A program made the position numbers and the translations under genes. Positions 47,701 through 58,953 of a stretch of DNA of 64,000 nucleotides are shown piece after piece. The notes beneath the pieces are model-generated. The model saw only the letters and a program-made list of their open reading frames with translations, had not been told where the DNA came from and ran no database searches. Within the stretch, counting starts at the first letter, position 1, and each line of letters begins with the position of its first letter. This stretch comes from Macrolepiota albuminosa (Eukaryota; Basidiomycota; Agaricomycetes; Agaricales; Agaricaceae), in contig JAMWFC010000079.1 of assembly GCA_027475525.1 (NCBI GenBank), positions 124,001-188,000 of the forward strand, written 5' to 3'.

Positions 47701-47839
47701 TAAAGCTCACACTTTTTCCACTTCAAATACAACTTGTACTTGCATAGTCGTTCGAATACAACTCTGAGGTGCTGCTCATGCTCCTCTATAGAGTCCGAGT
47801 AGATGAATATATCATCTAAGTAGATGTGCATAAAGCGTC
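44781..47839 (-). pseudogene. Element A pol, C-terminal part: reverse transcriptase tail, RNase H, integrase, chromodomain
   Basis: Right to left: the reverse transcriptase palm MHIYLDDIFIYSDS (about 47830) is interrupted right at its start by the younger element. Then RNase H (GVGAMYGQGSSWQTCHPAGF, about 47330), the integrase zinc region and core (AQEVTKFCASCAAYQRTKL, WDSIGMDFVGPFPESRGFD, about 45870-46000), and a C-terminal chromodomain (WTEHNTLEFEVWWSLRDTTW, about 44880-44940). Stops and indels are present. This copy keeps some codons as CGA where the younger copy has TGA (for example in MRVFQ, about 45310). Confidence 0.87.
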
Positions 47840-47844
47840 CTATT

Positions 47845-48157
47845 TGTAGCGTAGTCCGCTATGTGGCATTGGCCACATAGCTTTACTTACTGTATAGTAG
47901 TCACTATTATATTATATTTATTATAATATAATATGCTATGTGGCATTGGCCACATAGCTTTACTTACTGTATAGTAGTCACTATTATATTATATTTATTA
48001 TAATATAATATTATTATTTACATTATTATATAAATAGTCTTACCAGCTGCTTACAAAGCAGCTTATTTTGTTGTAAACTACATTGTCAATAGACCGGTCT
48101 GGTCTGATTCAGTGTTGTGTGCACACTAAGCTCTCTCAAATTTGTAACTTCGTTACA
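47845..48157 (+). repeat. 5' LTR of element B
   Basis: TGTAGCG..GTTACA, 313 bases as written, 236 after removing the 77-base duplication starting at 47858. It is AT-rich in the middle (TATATT/AATATA palindromes). The polypurine tract of the element precedes the matching 3' LTR. Confidence 0.92.
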
Positions 48158-48264
48158 TTTTTTTGAATCTGCCAGCTAGGATCTATTGCCTAGCATCCGA
48201 CGTCAGTCGCTGAGTTCATTGACAGAACTCTATCAGCTTCTCAAGCTTCCTGCACAGCCGCACC

Positions 48265-50826
48265 ATGCAAATTTCAAACAGGGAATCGATGAGTAATCCC
48301 ATACCTGCAGTCTCCACTAACGGCGGGCGGAATGCCCACGACCTACGGGGAGACCCAGCAGACACCCAGGACGCGTCAGCGTCCAATGCAGGTCAGGCAA
48401 GACCCAAGGCTCGAGACCGAGGTCAGAGCACCGACTTGGCCAGGAATGAAAGCGAGGCCCGGAGAGCTGAAAGCTCACAGCAGGACAGTCCGCAATGCCT
48501 CCAGGACAAGATGCCAGGGGGATTAACGCCCCCAGTTACGCAGCTGCCAGGAGGACTGCGACGGTCTAGCCAATTGGCTTCCAAAGGACCCCCTGAGGAT
48601 GGCCGACAGTCAACAGGCGCCTATGGCGCCCCAGGAGACGCCGAGTCGTCAGTACGGACTGGGAGAGCCCTCCCTCCAAGCTGGAGTAGTGGGACCAGGC
48701 GGTCCACTGCGGGTTCAATGCCTTTTAAAATAGCGGAAGCCCACATAGAAGAGGTACCAGAGGAGGCTGCAAGGCCGGAAGTATCCTGCGCAGAAAACCG
48801 ATTCCCATGCACACCAGCAGTGGAGGAAGCTCCGGAGGTTGTAGAGCTTCCAGAGGAGGTGATGGAGTTGTCAAGTGACGACGACGCCGGAGCAGAGGAG
48901 CAGCGGCTGAAAACCACATACACCGTGCGCTTGCGGGTGTTCTGGGACTTGCACCCAGAGGTGATGAAATACACCACCCAAGCGTGACTCAAGCGCTATG
49001 CATCAGCGCATATAGTAGCATTTAGGTGACAAGGGCATGAAGTGCCCAATGTATTCAGTACAAAATATACTGATTTGATAGTGAGAGTGCTCACGATGGA
49101 GCTGCAAATATATGTGCAGCGGAAGGCCACACGGCAATCGGGGGCCTCGACCCCCTGGAGCCACACATCCGAGGAATGCTCAGCACGATGCAATCAAGAC
49201 GTCGGAATCGAGCTAGTGGAGGCACTAGCATGGGCACAGGAAGTGCCCAAAGCAAGACCGGTGAGTACTTTTTATACTCCAGCAGGACAAGGGTGGCGTG
49301 AGGAGCCCCCACACATGCATAACCAAGACCATAGGACAGATATATCAGGTCCGGATGGGCACGATAGTACCGTGCTCAAGGTGGAGAGCAAGGCATCTGT
49401 GATGCCGCACATGCCCATGGCCGAAACGTTGAGCGACAGAGTTGCGTATCAACGTATGCATAATGGCGACCTCAGGACTAAGGGACAGTCCCTTATCAAT
49501 GATCAGGGCATTGTATTTGAGGGCACTAAGCCCATTGACGAGATGCGTCGTCAATTTGTCATGCAGGGTCAGGAGAATCAAGCTTCTCCAGTTCCAGGGT
49601 GGCGCAACGATCATGATTGAGGAGACTTCCTTGATCGAGATGGCGCCACAAGACATGATGTCCCTGGTAACGGCCGGGATGACGGCCCTAGGTCGACTCC
49701 TCAAGACGAGGGCAATTATGCCCACAGTCGAGGAGGCTCGGGACGTCCTCTGCAGAGTGGACGAGGGAAGTCACTTCCCCATGCTGCTGATTTGGCGACT
49801 AGATCCCCGGGTCAGCGGGAGGCCATTCGAATGCATCGTGAAGCCATGCACAATTGCCTGCATCGAGTAGTCGATGATGCCCTGGGTGTAACCTTACGGT
49901 TACCAGACAGAGTGAAGCTGCGTAAAGCAGACAGTAGGCACATCTGCGCATATACAGGCATGTCCAAGTTCAGCGACCTGGAAGATTGGGCGATGAATGT
50001 ATGCACCCATCTCGCCATGTGCTTATACGGAGGCGACCGTATGGAATGAGAACAAATCTTTGTTCTTCCTGAGTTCTTGGCCGGAGAGGCCATGGGATGG
50101 TTTCAACGGGCAGTACTGCACGTCAACCGTGTCCAATATGACTGGACGTTCAAAGGAGTCCTTACAGGACTGTACGATCAATTTGTACACCCCTCAACGC
50201 TCCAGGATGCAAGGCGGGACTTCCAGTCCGCCAAGTACACTGAGAAGTTGGGAGTGCAAGGGTTCTATGATACCCTTAATGACCATGCCCAGAACATGGC
50301 AGTATACCCGGATGGGTATACAATGCTTGAAATGTTCTTAGATGGCATTCCAGCGGACATGCGCTGCTATTTGATACGTGAGGACGGACTGTCCCCAGAA
50401 GTCAATGATGTGGAAGAGTTTGTGGCATATGCCATCAGGTATGAGCAGTCCCTGAAGACTGCTAACCACTACAAGCATCAGAGTGGACACAAAGGAGGAC
50501 CCAGGCGACTACCGCCTGGTGGGACACCCTCACGGAGTCAGCATGTGGGGACCTTCCTGGCCAAAAAGACTGATTTGGACTGTGACCACAACACACGGTT
50601 TGTTGTACGCAGAACCCCTGCTGCGACCCGAGGGCGGAGCCGCCCACGCCCAAAGCGGGCGCCAGACGGAGAACGTCCTAAACCAAGGCCGGACTTCAAG
50701 CCGGCCAACCCACCAGGGCAGTCGGGGACTTGTTTCGTGTGTGGCCAACCAGGCCACTATGCTACCAACTGCCCTGCAAAGCCGGGAGCCCCGAGGAAGG
50801 GGTATACACTCCACGCCCACCTTTGA
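48265..50826 (+). pseudogene. Gag region of element B
   Basis: The ATG at 48265 (MQISNRESM) opens a long hydrophilic N-terminus with an acidic block (ELSSDDDAGAEEQ). The capsid-like core starts around 50077 (AGEAMGWFQRAVLHVNRVQY; VHPSTLQDARRDFQSAKYT; YAIRYEQSLKTANHYK) and belongs to the retrotransposon gag fold. A CCHC zinc knuckle (CFVCGQPGHYATNC) lies at 50731-50772. The frame is kept from 48265 to the end but is broken by TGA at 48985, 49027, 49618, 50047 and 50824. At each of these the sister copy has CGA, so the ancestral gag-pol was one long frame. Confidence 0.87.
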
Positions 50827-53800
50827 GCTGCACATACTGCAGCTGCAAGTGGGAGTGACGGAGACGTATCTGCCAAGTCTGAGGCAGAGCACCCCACAAA
50901 CGACCAGGAGCCCCCAGAGGAGGCATCGGGCGCCGAGCCTGAGAGTGTGGTCATGGAGGGGGAGGAGTACGTCACAGTCGACATATACGACGACGTCTAC
51001 GACAACAAGTACTACAGTCACGACAGCGACTCCGAGTGCCTAGCAGCGATGACGGATTGGCCGTCCACAAATAATCCCGAAAAGAATAATGTGGTTCGGA
51101 TGAAGAAGGTGACTCTTCGTCGTGCAGAGGGCACTTTGCAGCACCCTACATTGAAATGGGCAGACAAGGAGTGCCTGGTCTTGTATGTGGACGTCGATGG
51201 CCACAAGGCATGGACCTTATGGGACTCTGGGAGTACTACATCAGGCATAACACCCCAGTTCGCCCATGTGTATGGAATATCCGTGCAGGAGTTGGATATA
51301 CCATTGGCATTACAGCTGGGCACCATAGGGAGCCGAGCCATGGTGCAGTATGGGACAAATGTGACTGTCCAAATGCCGGGCTCACATAGCCGGGAATACA
51401 TGGATGTAGTAAACTTCGATCGCTACGATATGATACTGGAAACGCCATTCATGCAGCGTAACAAAGTCATACTAGACTTTGACCACTGTCAGGTACTAGT
51501 GAATGGGAAAGTGATCCCAGCCGAATGAGCTACAGCAGACAACACTGATAATTGTCTGCGATGTCATCGCACTATGGAGAAACGCAAGGAGTCTCCATGA
51601 CTTGGCTGGCGCAGAGTGCCGGCAGTGGAGGATGTGGAGGAGGATGTGCAGGCTATGCCTGGACTGAGCGCAGACCACAACATGGTGATGATGAGCGAGG
51701 AGGAGTATCAAGCCTCCAAGAGGAGCAACGAGCAAATAATCACTCCTGAAATTTGAGGCGCAAAGCCTCCAGACAAGCTCCATCGAAAGGCGAGACAACG
51801 GGAGGACTCAGTGGATGTATGCCCACCTACGTCCTCACAAGTCAAGTTGGAAGACTTGAGAGACAGCATCCGAGAGGTGGAAGCCTCAGAAGAGGGGGAC
51901 ACACGGTCCCTATAGGAGCAACCAGCACCCCTGCCGAAGTACGACTGGGCATATGACCCCCGGATGCTGCAAGAGTGGAACGAGCTGGTGGCAGCCACGT
52001 GTGCACAAAATGCGCACCAGAGATGGATGACCATCAAATCAGTGTATCGCCAGCCGGCCTCGGACGAGGTGTCCGTAGCATACTCACTTGTACGTGAGGG
52101 GAAAAGCCTCATGGCTTATAAGGCAGCGGCAGCGGGTGCTCCGCTGAGACTACATATACCCGATGACAGTGTCAATTGGGTGCTCGCAATGCGTGAGCAA
52201 TATGCACCGCCGCCTCGGCCACCCTCAGAGACGGTGGAAGTACTTCCCCCAGTGCATATGAAGGGGAAGCAGAAGGCGACAAGCCTTTGTGAGGAAGATA
52301 TACCTTGTTGCGTCAGCAATGGCAAGAAGAATTTGCCGACATGGTCAATGGGACCAAGGAGGAGCTCCCACCATGGCGGGAGGTGAACCATGAGATTAAT
52401 CTCATAGACGAGAGCAAGCAGTATAAGTACCACTTGCCGCGCTGCCTGCACGCACTCCAGGAGCAACTACGCGATAAAACCAATCGCTATTTAAATGCTC
52501 AATGGTGGTCTCCATGCACCACTGCCCAAGCTGCACCATTATTGTGCATCCCAAAGAAGGATGGATCCCTTCGAACAGCTCTTGATGCGTGTCAGCGCAA
52601 TGACAACACTATAAAGGATGTAACTCCTTTACCAGATCAGGAGGTGATCTGGGAAGACGTGGCTCAGGCGAAGTATCGCTCAAAGATTGACCTTACTGAT
52701 GCTTACGAGCAGGTGCACATTTGCACCAAAGACGTACCCAAGACCATATTTGCATCGATCATGGGCACGTTTACGAGCAACATAATGCAAATTGGAGACT
52801 GTAACGCTCCTGCAACCTTCCAGAGGCTAATGACCTCTATCTTTTGAGACGTAATAGGACGTTTCATGCACGTCTACTTAGATGATATATTCATCTACTC
52901 AGATTCTATGGAGGAGCATGAGCAGCACCTCAGAGTCGTATTCGAACGACTATGCAAGTACAAGCTGTACTTGAAGTGGAAGAAATGTGAGCTTTACGCT
53001 CAGAGTATAGACTGCCTAGGGCATGTCATAGATGAGCGGGGTATCCACCCCAATCAGGACAAGCTCGATCGCATTCGGGAGTGGCACACACCCCGAAACT
53101 ACAATGACATCCAACAATTTGTTGGCCTTGTCAACTACATATCGAGCTTCTTGCCCAATGTCACAGCCTATACTGGGCCGCTTATGGCCATGACACAGAA
53201 CGGGTCACCGTTCAATTGGAGGCTGTTGCACTAGCGGTGCTTTGAGATGGTCAAACGGATCTGTACGAAGACTCCGGTGATTTGACCAATTGACTCTAGA
53301 CGGGATGAGCCGATATGGCTCATTTGCGATGCATCCAAGACAGGCGTTGGAGCCATGTACGGTCAGGGAAGCAGCTGGCAGACGTGCTGCCCAGCAGGGT
53401 TCATGTCGAAGAAGTTCACGACGGCCCAGCAAAACTATGTGGTGCACAAGCTGGAGACTCTCGCCATACTCAAGGCCCTCCTCAAGTGGGAGAATGAGCT
53501 GATGGGATATCCCATCCACATCATAATGGACCACAAGGCCCTTGAGTTCTTCAAAACTCAGGTGAACTTGTCGCCGCGTCAGCGAATCCCATCCACATCA
53601 TAATGGACCACAAGGCCCTTGAGTTCTTCAAAACTCAGGTGAACTTGTCGCCGCGTCAGCAACAGTGGATAGACTACATGTTGAGATACCAGTTTGACAT
53701 CACCTATGTTAAAGGTGAACTCAACAAAGTGGCAGACTGCTTGTCACGCTACTTTGAGAGTGATGTAGTCGGGGAGGCTCACGAGCCTCATGAGTATGTG

Positions 53801-55630
53801 CAGGCAGACTGCCGCATAGACCCTGATGGAGAGGATTTACCTCTCCACCGATACCAGGAGCTCAGAGAGCATGTCCTGGAAGTACGCGCTATGCGTGACG
53901 ATGAACGGAGGCAAAGCACTCACCTCAGGGAGCAGCGTGAAGAGCGGGACGTAGCCGCCCAGTTGCTCAAGGAGCATGAAGCCGTGGACCCAGCGTCCAC
54001 TGGAAAGCACGAGCGCCCCGATATACACGTTACGCTTGCAGAGATGCTCAAAGGTGAATTGCCTTCAGCCCAGCCCCCTAGCCTGGTTAGCGACGACTTC
54101 TGGAAGGAAGTGGTGCAGGACTATGGCGATGATTCTCTCTTTGCCGAGATAATCGCCAATCCTGACGACCATCCTCGGTTCAGGCATGAGCCTGGTGGAC
54201 TCATCACGACGGAGAACCGTCAAGGGGTGGCAGTGGTATGCCTCCCCCGTACGCGGGTCTTGGACCAGGCCCATGCCCTGGTGGGGCACTTTGGTGCCGC
54301 CTGGACGTTGGGCTACATCCGGAGATGGTATTGGTGGCCACGTATGGCCCAAGAAGTGACTAAGTTCTGTGCCTCATGCGCAGCGTGTCAGAGGGCAAAG
54401 TTGCCCCCTGGATCCCCTCCCAGGAAGCTACACCAGCTACCCGTACCGGTGAAACCTTGGGATTCCATTGGAATGGACTTCGTAGGTCCCTTTCCTGAGT
54501 CCAGAGGGTTTGATTACCTCTGGGTGGTAATATGCCGCATGACGAGCATGGTGCACCTCATACCGGTGCGAACTATGCTGACGGCTAAGGAGCTGTCATG
54601 GATCTACCTGAGGGAGATCATTAGGCTGCATGGGCTGCCTAGCACCATTGTGAGCGACCGTGACTCGAAGTTCACTGGATCTACCTGAGGGAGATCATTA
54701 GGCTGCATGGGCTGCCTAGCACCATTGTGAGCGACCGTGACTCGAAGTTCACATCTCAATGGTGGAGGGAACTCCACAAACTGCTAGGAGCGCGACTCCT
54801 CATGTCGACGTCCTTCCATCCTCAAATGGATAGGCAAACAGAGCAGGCTAACCGCAGTATGGGTCAGATTCTGAGGGCAGTTGTTCGCTCTGACCAACGA
54901 GACTGGGTGGACTGGTGTCCACTCACTGAGTTTGCGATTAACGCAAGTATCTCAGATATGACAGGGTATGCGCCCTTTGAGCTCAACGGAGGGTACTTGC
55001 CCTCCATGCTGCATGAAGTTTGTGCTGATACGGTGGCCTACCGAGGAGTTGTTGAGTTCGCCAGGCAGGCCCTGGAGAACATTGCGGCGGCGCATGACGC
55101 CATTATAGAGGCATGAGTCTTTCAGGCAAAAAACACCAATCACCGTAAGCAAGCAGATCCGCCAATAGCAGTTGGAGCGTTGGTTTACCTATCAACACGT
55201 AACCTGAGACTCCCAAAGGGTCAGGCAAGTAAACTCTGCCTGAAATGGGTAGGCCCATACCACGTTCTAGACGCAGAGCCAAGTACCTCCAACTACGTGT
55301 TGGAGCGGCCTCTGGCATTACAGGAATGATGCATCATTCCTAAGTTTCATGTATCGCTGTTGCGACCATACAGCGTGTCTGACAATGCGCTATTCCCTAA
55401 CAGGGTGACCCTGGGCCCCTATGATTTTGGGGCTCGAGATGATGATGAATGGTTTGTCGAGTCACCGGTGGACTGAGCGTAACACGCTCGAGTTTGAAGT
55501 ACGCTGGTCCCTCAGAGACACAACATGGGAGCCACACTCCCATTGCTCCAAGTTGGCGGCTCTTGACCGTTATTTGGAGTTGAAGGGCGTTAAGCACCCA
55601 CATCAATTAAGTAAGCGTGCCGGCACTTAA
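50827..55630 (+). pseudogene. Pol of element B: protease, reverse transcriptase, RNase H, integrase, chromodomain
   Basis: Protease WTLWDSGSTTSG (about 51211-51246) keeps Asp-Ser-Gly. Reverse transcriptase: LLCIPKKDGSLRTALDA (about 52540), SKIDLTDAYEQVHI and the catalytic HVYLDDIFIYSDS (about 52867-52900). RNase H: LICDASKTGVGAMYG (about 53320) and LETLAILKALLKWENEL. Integrase: the zinc region through CASCAACQRAKL (about 54370), then WDSIGMDFVGP, IVSDRDSKFTSQWW and QTEQANRSMGQIL. Chromodomain: WTERNTLEFEVRWSLRDTTW (about 55473-55530). Defects beyond the two 77-base scars (53509, 54599): several TGA/TAG codons, a 1-base loss near 52303 and a loss of about 11 bases near 55458. Otherwise it is nearly complete. 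Confidence 0.93.
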
Positions 55631-55733
55631 TGTGATCGGCAGTGCCGATCGCAGCTTGGCTGAGTTGGTCAGCAGCTGTGGCTGAAACATGTCTTAAAAG
55701 GCAAAATTTCTTTTTTGCCTTTTTCCCTCAACT

Positions 55734-58590
55734 ATGGACAACATGCCCGTGGATCAGACTGAGCAGCAGCAGCAACAGCAGCATCACACTGAGTTTGCAC
55801 CGTCGGTCTTACCGTCGGCTGAAGGGGGGGGGCAGATGGCTCCCCCGCTGACCCAAAATGCGCCCCAGTGGGGACAATTGCAACAAGCTGTGGGCTTCCC
55901 ACAGCAGCAGCAACCACCAGCGGTGGGCTACCTGCCACAGCAGCCAGTGATCAGTGGCTATCCGCCACTCCAACCCATGCAGGGCAACTTCATGCCCCAG
56001 AACGTATCTGTGGGCGGCTATCAGCCCCAACAACCAGTAGCGGGTGCTTATGCGCCACATTACGCAGAGGGCCAATCCCAGCAACAGGCCTATGGAGGGC
56101 TAGTCAGCCCCCAAGCAGCGCCAGGATGGGGGCAGTTTGCCCCCGCTATGGCGAGAGGGGCTATGGGCGCACATCCTTTGCCCCAGTTTACCGCCCCGGC
56201 GCACTACCCTGGGATGGGTGGTGTGCCCGTAATGATGCCGTACCCCCCGGCTTGGATGGGGGCTTGGGGCGCAATGCCCCAGTACAGCGACTCGCATGAG
56301 TCGCAAGCCAAGGGAGGCCGGTCGATTTCCCTGTCGACCACAGCACCAATTGACAATCTAGAGGGACGCAAAGCATCCCTCGTGCAGGCCACCGTGGCCA
56401 TTGAGAGCACAGAAACTCTCAGTCCAGGACGGAGCATCAGTTCATTGGCTGATGCGCCGACGGAGAGCTTGGCCAAGCTCTCCTTGCTACAGCAGCTGGA
56501 AATGCCGCACCAATCCGAGCCCAGCTCGGAAGAAGAGTCGCGTCCTTGACGTGACAAAGGAAAAGCATGGGCTGTCGAGCCCAGTCACAACCAGGACTTA
56601 GTCCTGGCTACCCTTCTCCAACGTCTGGGAGACAATGGGTATGATGTACCTGCAGAGTCATCGTTCCTCCACGATGCAGAGGCGGTCGTCCTCATCAGCC
56701 AGATGATGGATGACATGGATCATATGCGTGCCCAGCACAAACCCCACTGAGGCTAAGGCCTCACAACCCCGAAAGGATCGTCGGGGTAAGCAACCGGAAG
56801 AGCACGCATACATCAATGTGCACTTCTCCGAGGATGCCCTGAAGGGGCCCCAGGGGCTAACATCCCCTTTTTACCCGCCATACTAGTAGAGGGCCCGCCA
56901 GCCCGACTCCCGCGGTGTGTGTGGGCAATGGACCCATGGTCTGATAAGTCAGAGCCGGAGAGGCTGCCATCCCCGCCCTCTGATGACGATTGGTATGAGG
57001 AGCCTGAAGAGGCTTGTATGGAATCCCCTGTGCCGCACGAGACGGCGGCACAACGTATGGCGCGCAAACGGCGCAACAGCAATCGACGGGCCAAGATGGA
57101 GCGTTGGGCACAGGATAGCGCCAAGCAAGGAGCTGCCCTCCTTGAGGACCAAACCGGGTGCATTTCTGATGCACTCGGTGTTGTGATCTACCGTGATCAC
57201 ATTATTGAGTGCCAGAACTCCTTCTTTGGCGTGGGCCATCTTCGTTGGGCAAGAAGCCTGCGCAGCCAGGTCCTTCGAGACCGATAAAGAGGGCAACGCC
57301 ACGGCGACGCCCCACAACAGTAAGGTGTACCAAGTGGCACCTCATGGGTTTTCCCACAGGCTTCATGCACTGGTTAACAACCAGTTTACGCTGATTTGTC
57401 AGCATCAGTTGGGCTACCTATTGCTCAACAAATTCAAGTGGGTGGCACTCAACTGCCACCCTACTGCCCGAGACAGAGCTATGTCTCACTTACTCGACGA
57501 GGTCAAGTATAGGACCATCGCGGTACCCTTCACAAGTCCAGAGGAGCGGGAGAACATCCCGCAAATGATTGTGCCAACGCGGCTCTATTGCCGCAAAGAG
57601 GGAGGGAAAATTGCCTTCGTCAGCCTTACCCCCCCTGATCCAAAGCAACCATTTGCTTTGGACTACCTGGGCTCATATGCCCTCCTCTATGGACATCCTG
57701 GGACGTCCAACGTATGGACCGGTCTGGCCATGGACCAAGCCATGCGCATTCATTGGCGCAGCCTCTTTGGGTTTGCGCTTGTACGTGCCCTCAGCACCAG
57801 CCGCCCCTCCAAGTCCATGGTACACAAGTACCTGGCCTATGTCTTCGCAAGGCCAGGCCTCTACAAAGAGGCCGTGGCTGAGTACAAGGCAGCTACGGGG
57901 CAAGTCTTTGTGCCCCTCCATGCCGACGACCCTAACTTCGAGGCTCGGGCTGTGGACATCCCGGAAGCGTCAGCTTCCGTGTTCACCACTTCGGACGCGT
58001 TACACGTCCTTCTTCACAATCAAATTCCGGTCAGCTGGGCTGACCATGCATATACTTATGGGGTCACCTACTTGGCCCACCTATTCTTCAGCGACAGCTG
58101 GCTCTACAATGAGGCGGCCGCTATCGACAACGAGAGGCTGCAACGCCTCGACCATTACAGTACACTCCAATCCATCACTCAGTGGGATGGGTGGTGCGAG
58201 GCCACCATTGGTGATCGACAACGCCTGATGCTCCAGCAGCAGGACAGTCGTTGTGCTTATGACGACGCGCTCACCAAGGGGATGTACCTCCTCATCGGGC
58301 AAGACATTCATGCCTGTGAGATCTGGACGTGCCAGTACCCGTCCGACACTGGGGATCTTCCTGATTCTCAACCACCTATCCCAGGGTCGATCGTTGACCC
58401 CAATCTCACACTGTCCCCCCTCTGGGACTATGACGACTCCCTGCCAGTAGAAGGGCCTTCGGGCACTTCCTATGTGCCCACACCCAAGGATGAACTCCTC
58501 GACTACGACATGGACGACGCGACTGCCGATCCATTCTGGGAGCCTGGGGACTCTCCCATTGCCCCCGTCCCTGACTTACCGACGGCATGA
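55734..58590 (+). pseudogene. ORF3 of element B: unknown Q/P-rich protein between chromodomain and 3' LTR
   Basis: It begins MDNMPVDQTEQQQQQQHH, then runs of Gln-Pro-Gly-Tyr repeats (PQQPVISGYPP; VGGYQPQQPVAGAYAP). A TGA at 56547 interrupts the frame where element A has CGA. Relative to element A, a block of about 100 codons is missing after HMRAQ (about 56740), and about 45 bases are missing near 57233, which shifts frame. The C-terminal half (57193-58590) is open for 465 codons: GYLLLNKFKWVALNCHP, VPFTSPEERENIPQMIVP, WADHAYTYGVTYLAHLFF, and an acidic tail ending APVPDLPTA. No membrane helices or known domain. It starts about 100 bases after the pol stop in a different frame and ends 45 bases before the LTR. 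Confidence 0.8.
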
Positions 58591-58635
58591 CCGTCGTATT
58601 ATCTCAAGACCGTAGCTTGGTCTGATTGGGGGGTG

Positions 58636-58948
58636 TGTAGCGTAGTCCGCTATGTGGTGTTGGCCACATAGCTTTACTTACTGTATAGTAGTCACTATTA
58701 TATTATATTTATTATAATATAATATTATTATTTACATTATTATATAAATAGTCTTACCAGCTGCTTACAAAGCAGCTTATTTTGTTGTAAACTACATTGT
58801 CAATAGACCAGTCTGGTCTGATTCAGTGTTGTGTGCACACTAAGCTCTCTCAAATTCGTAACTTCAAACTACATTGTCAATAGACCAGTCTGGTCTGATT
58901 CAGTGTTGTGTGCACACTAAGCTCTCTCAAATTCGTAACTTCGTTACA
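58636..58948 (+). repeat. 3' LTR of element B
   Basis: 313 bases as written, 236 after removing the 77-base duplication starting at 58789. It differs from the 5' LTR at four positions, all transitions. It is preceded directly by GGGGGGTGTG and followed by the CTATT target duplication. Confidence 0.92.
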
Positions 58949-58953
58949 CTATT

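Larger units (their letters stand above)
29685..58942. repeat. Six further 77-base-period tandem duplications
   Basis: First copies start at 29685 (MITE), 32875 (solo LTR), 47858 (5' LTR of the younger Gypsy element), 53509 and 54599 (its RNase H and integrase regions) and 58789 (its 3' LTR). Each second copy starts 77 bases later. Removing the two in pol joins the frames, and removing those in the LTRs brings both LTRs to 236 bases, the length of the sister LTR at 41178-41413. Confidence 0.95.
47845..58948 (+). mobile_element. Gypsy chromodomain retrotransposon with third ORF (element B), near full length
   Basis: It is inserted into the reverse transcriptase of element A with a perfect 5-base target duplication, CTATT (47840-47844 and 58949-58953). 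Layout: 5' LTR, gag, protease, reverse transcriptase, RNase H, integrase, chromodomain, ORF3, polypurine tract (GGGGGGTGTG, 58626-58635), 3' LTR. After removing four 77-base scars it is about 10.8 kb. The two LTRs differ at only four positions in 236, so the insertion is recent compared with its neighbours. No TGG-type tRNA primer site follows the 5' LTR. Confidence 0.93.

Noticed and set aside
57569..58228. 219-codon frame in a second reading frame of element B
   Set aside because: It is a shadow of ORF3; the sister copy shows a similar shadow at 41599-42339 only because ORF3 is GC-biased at third positions.
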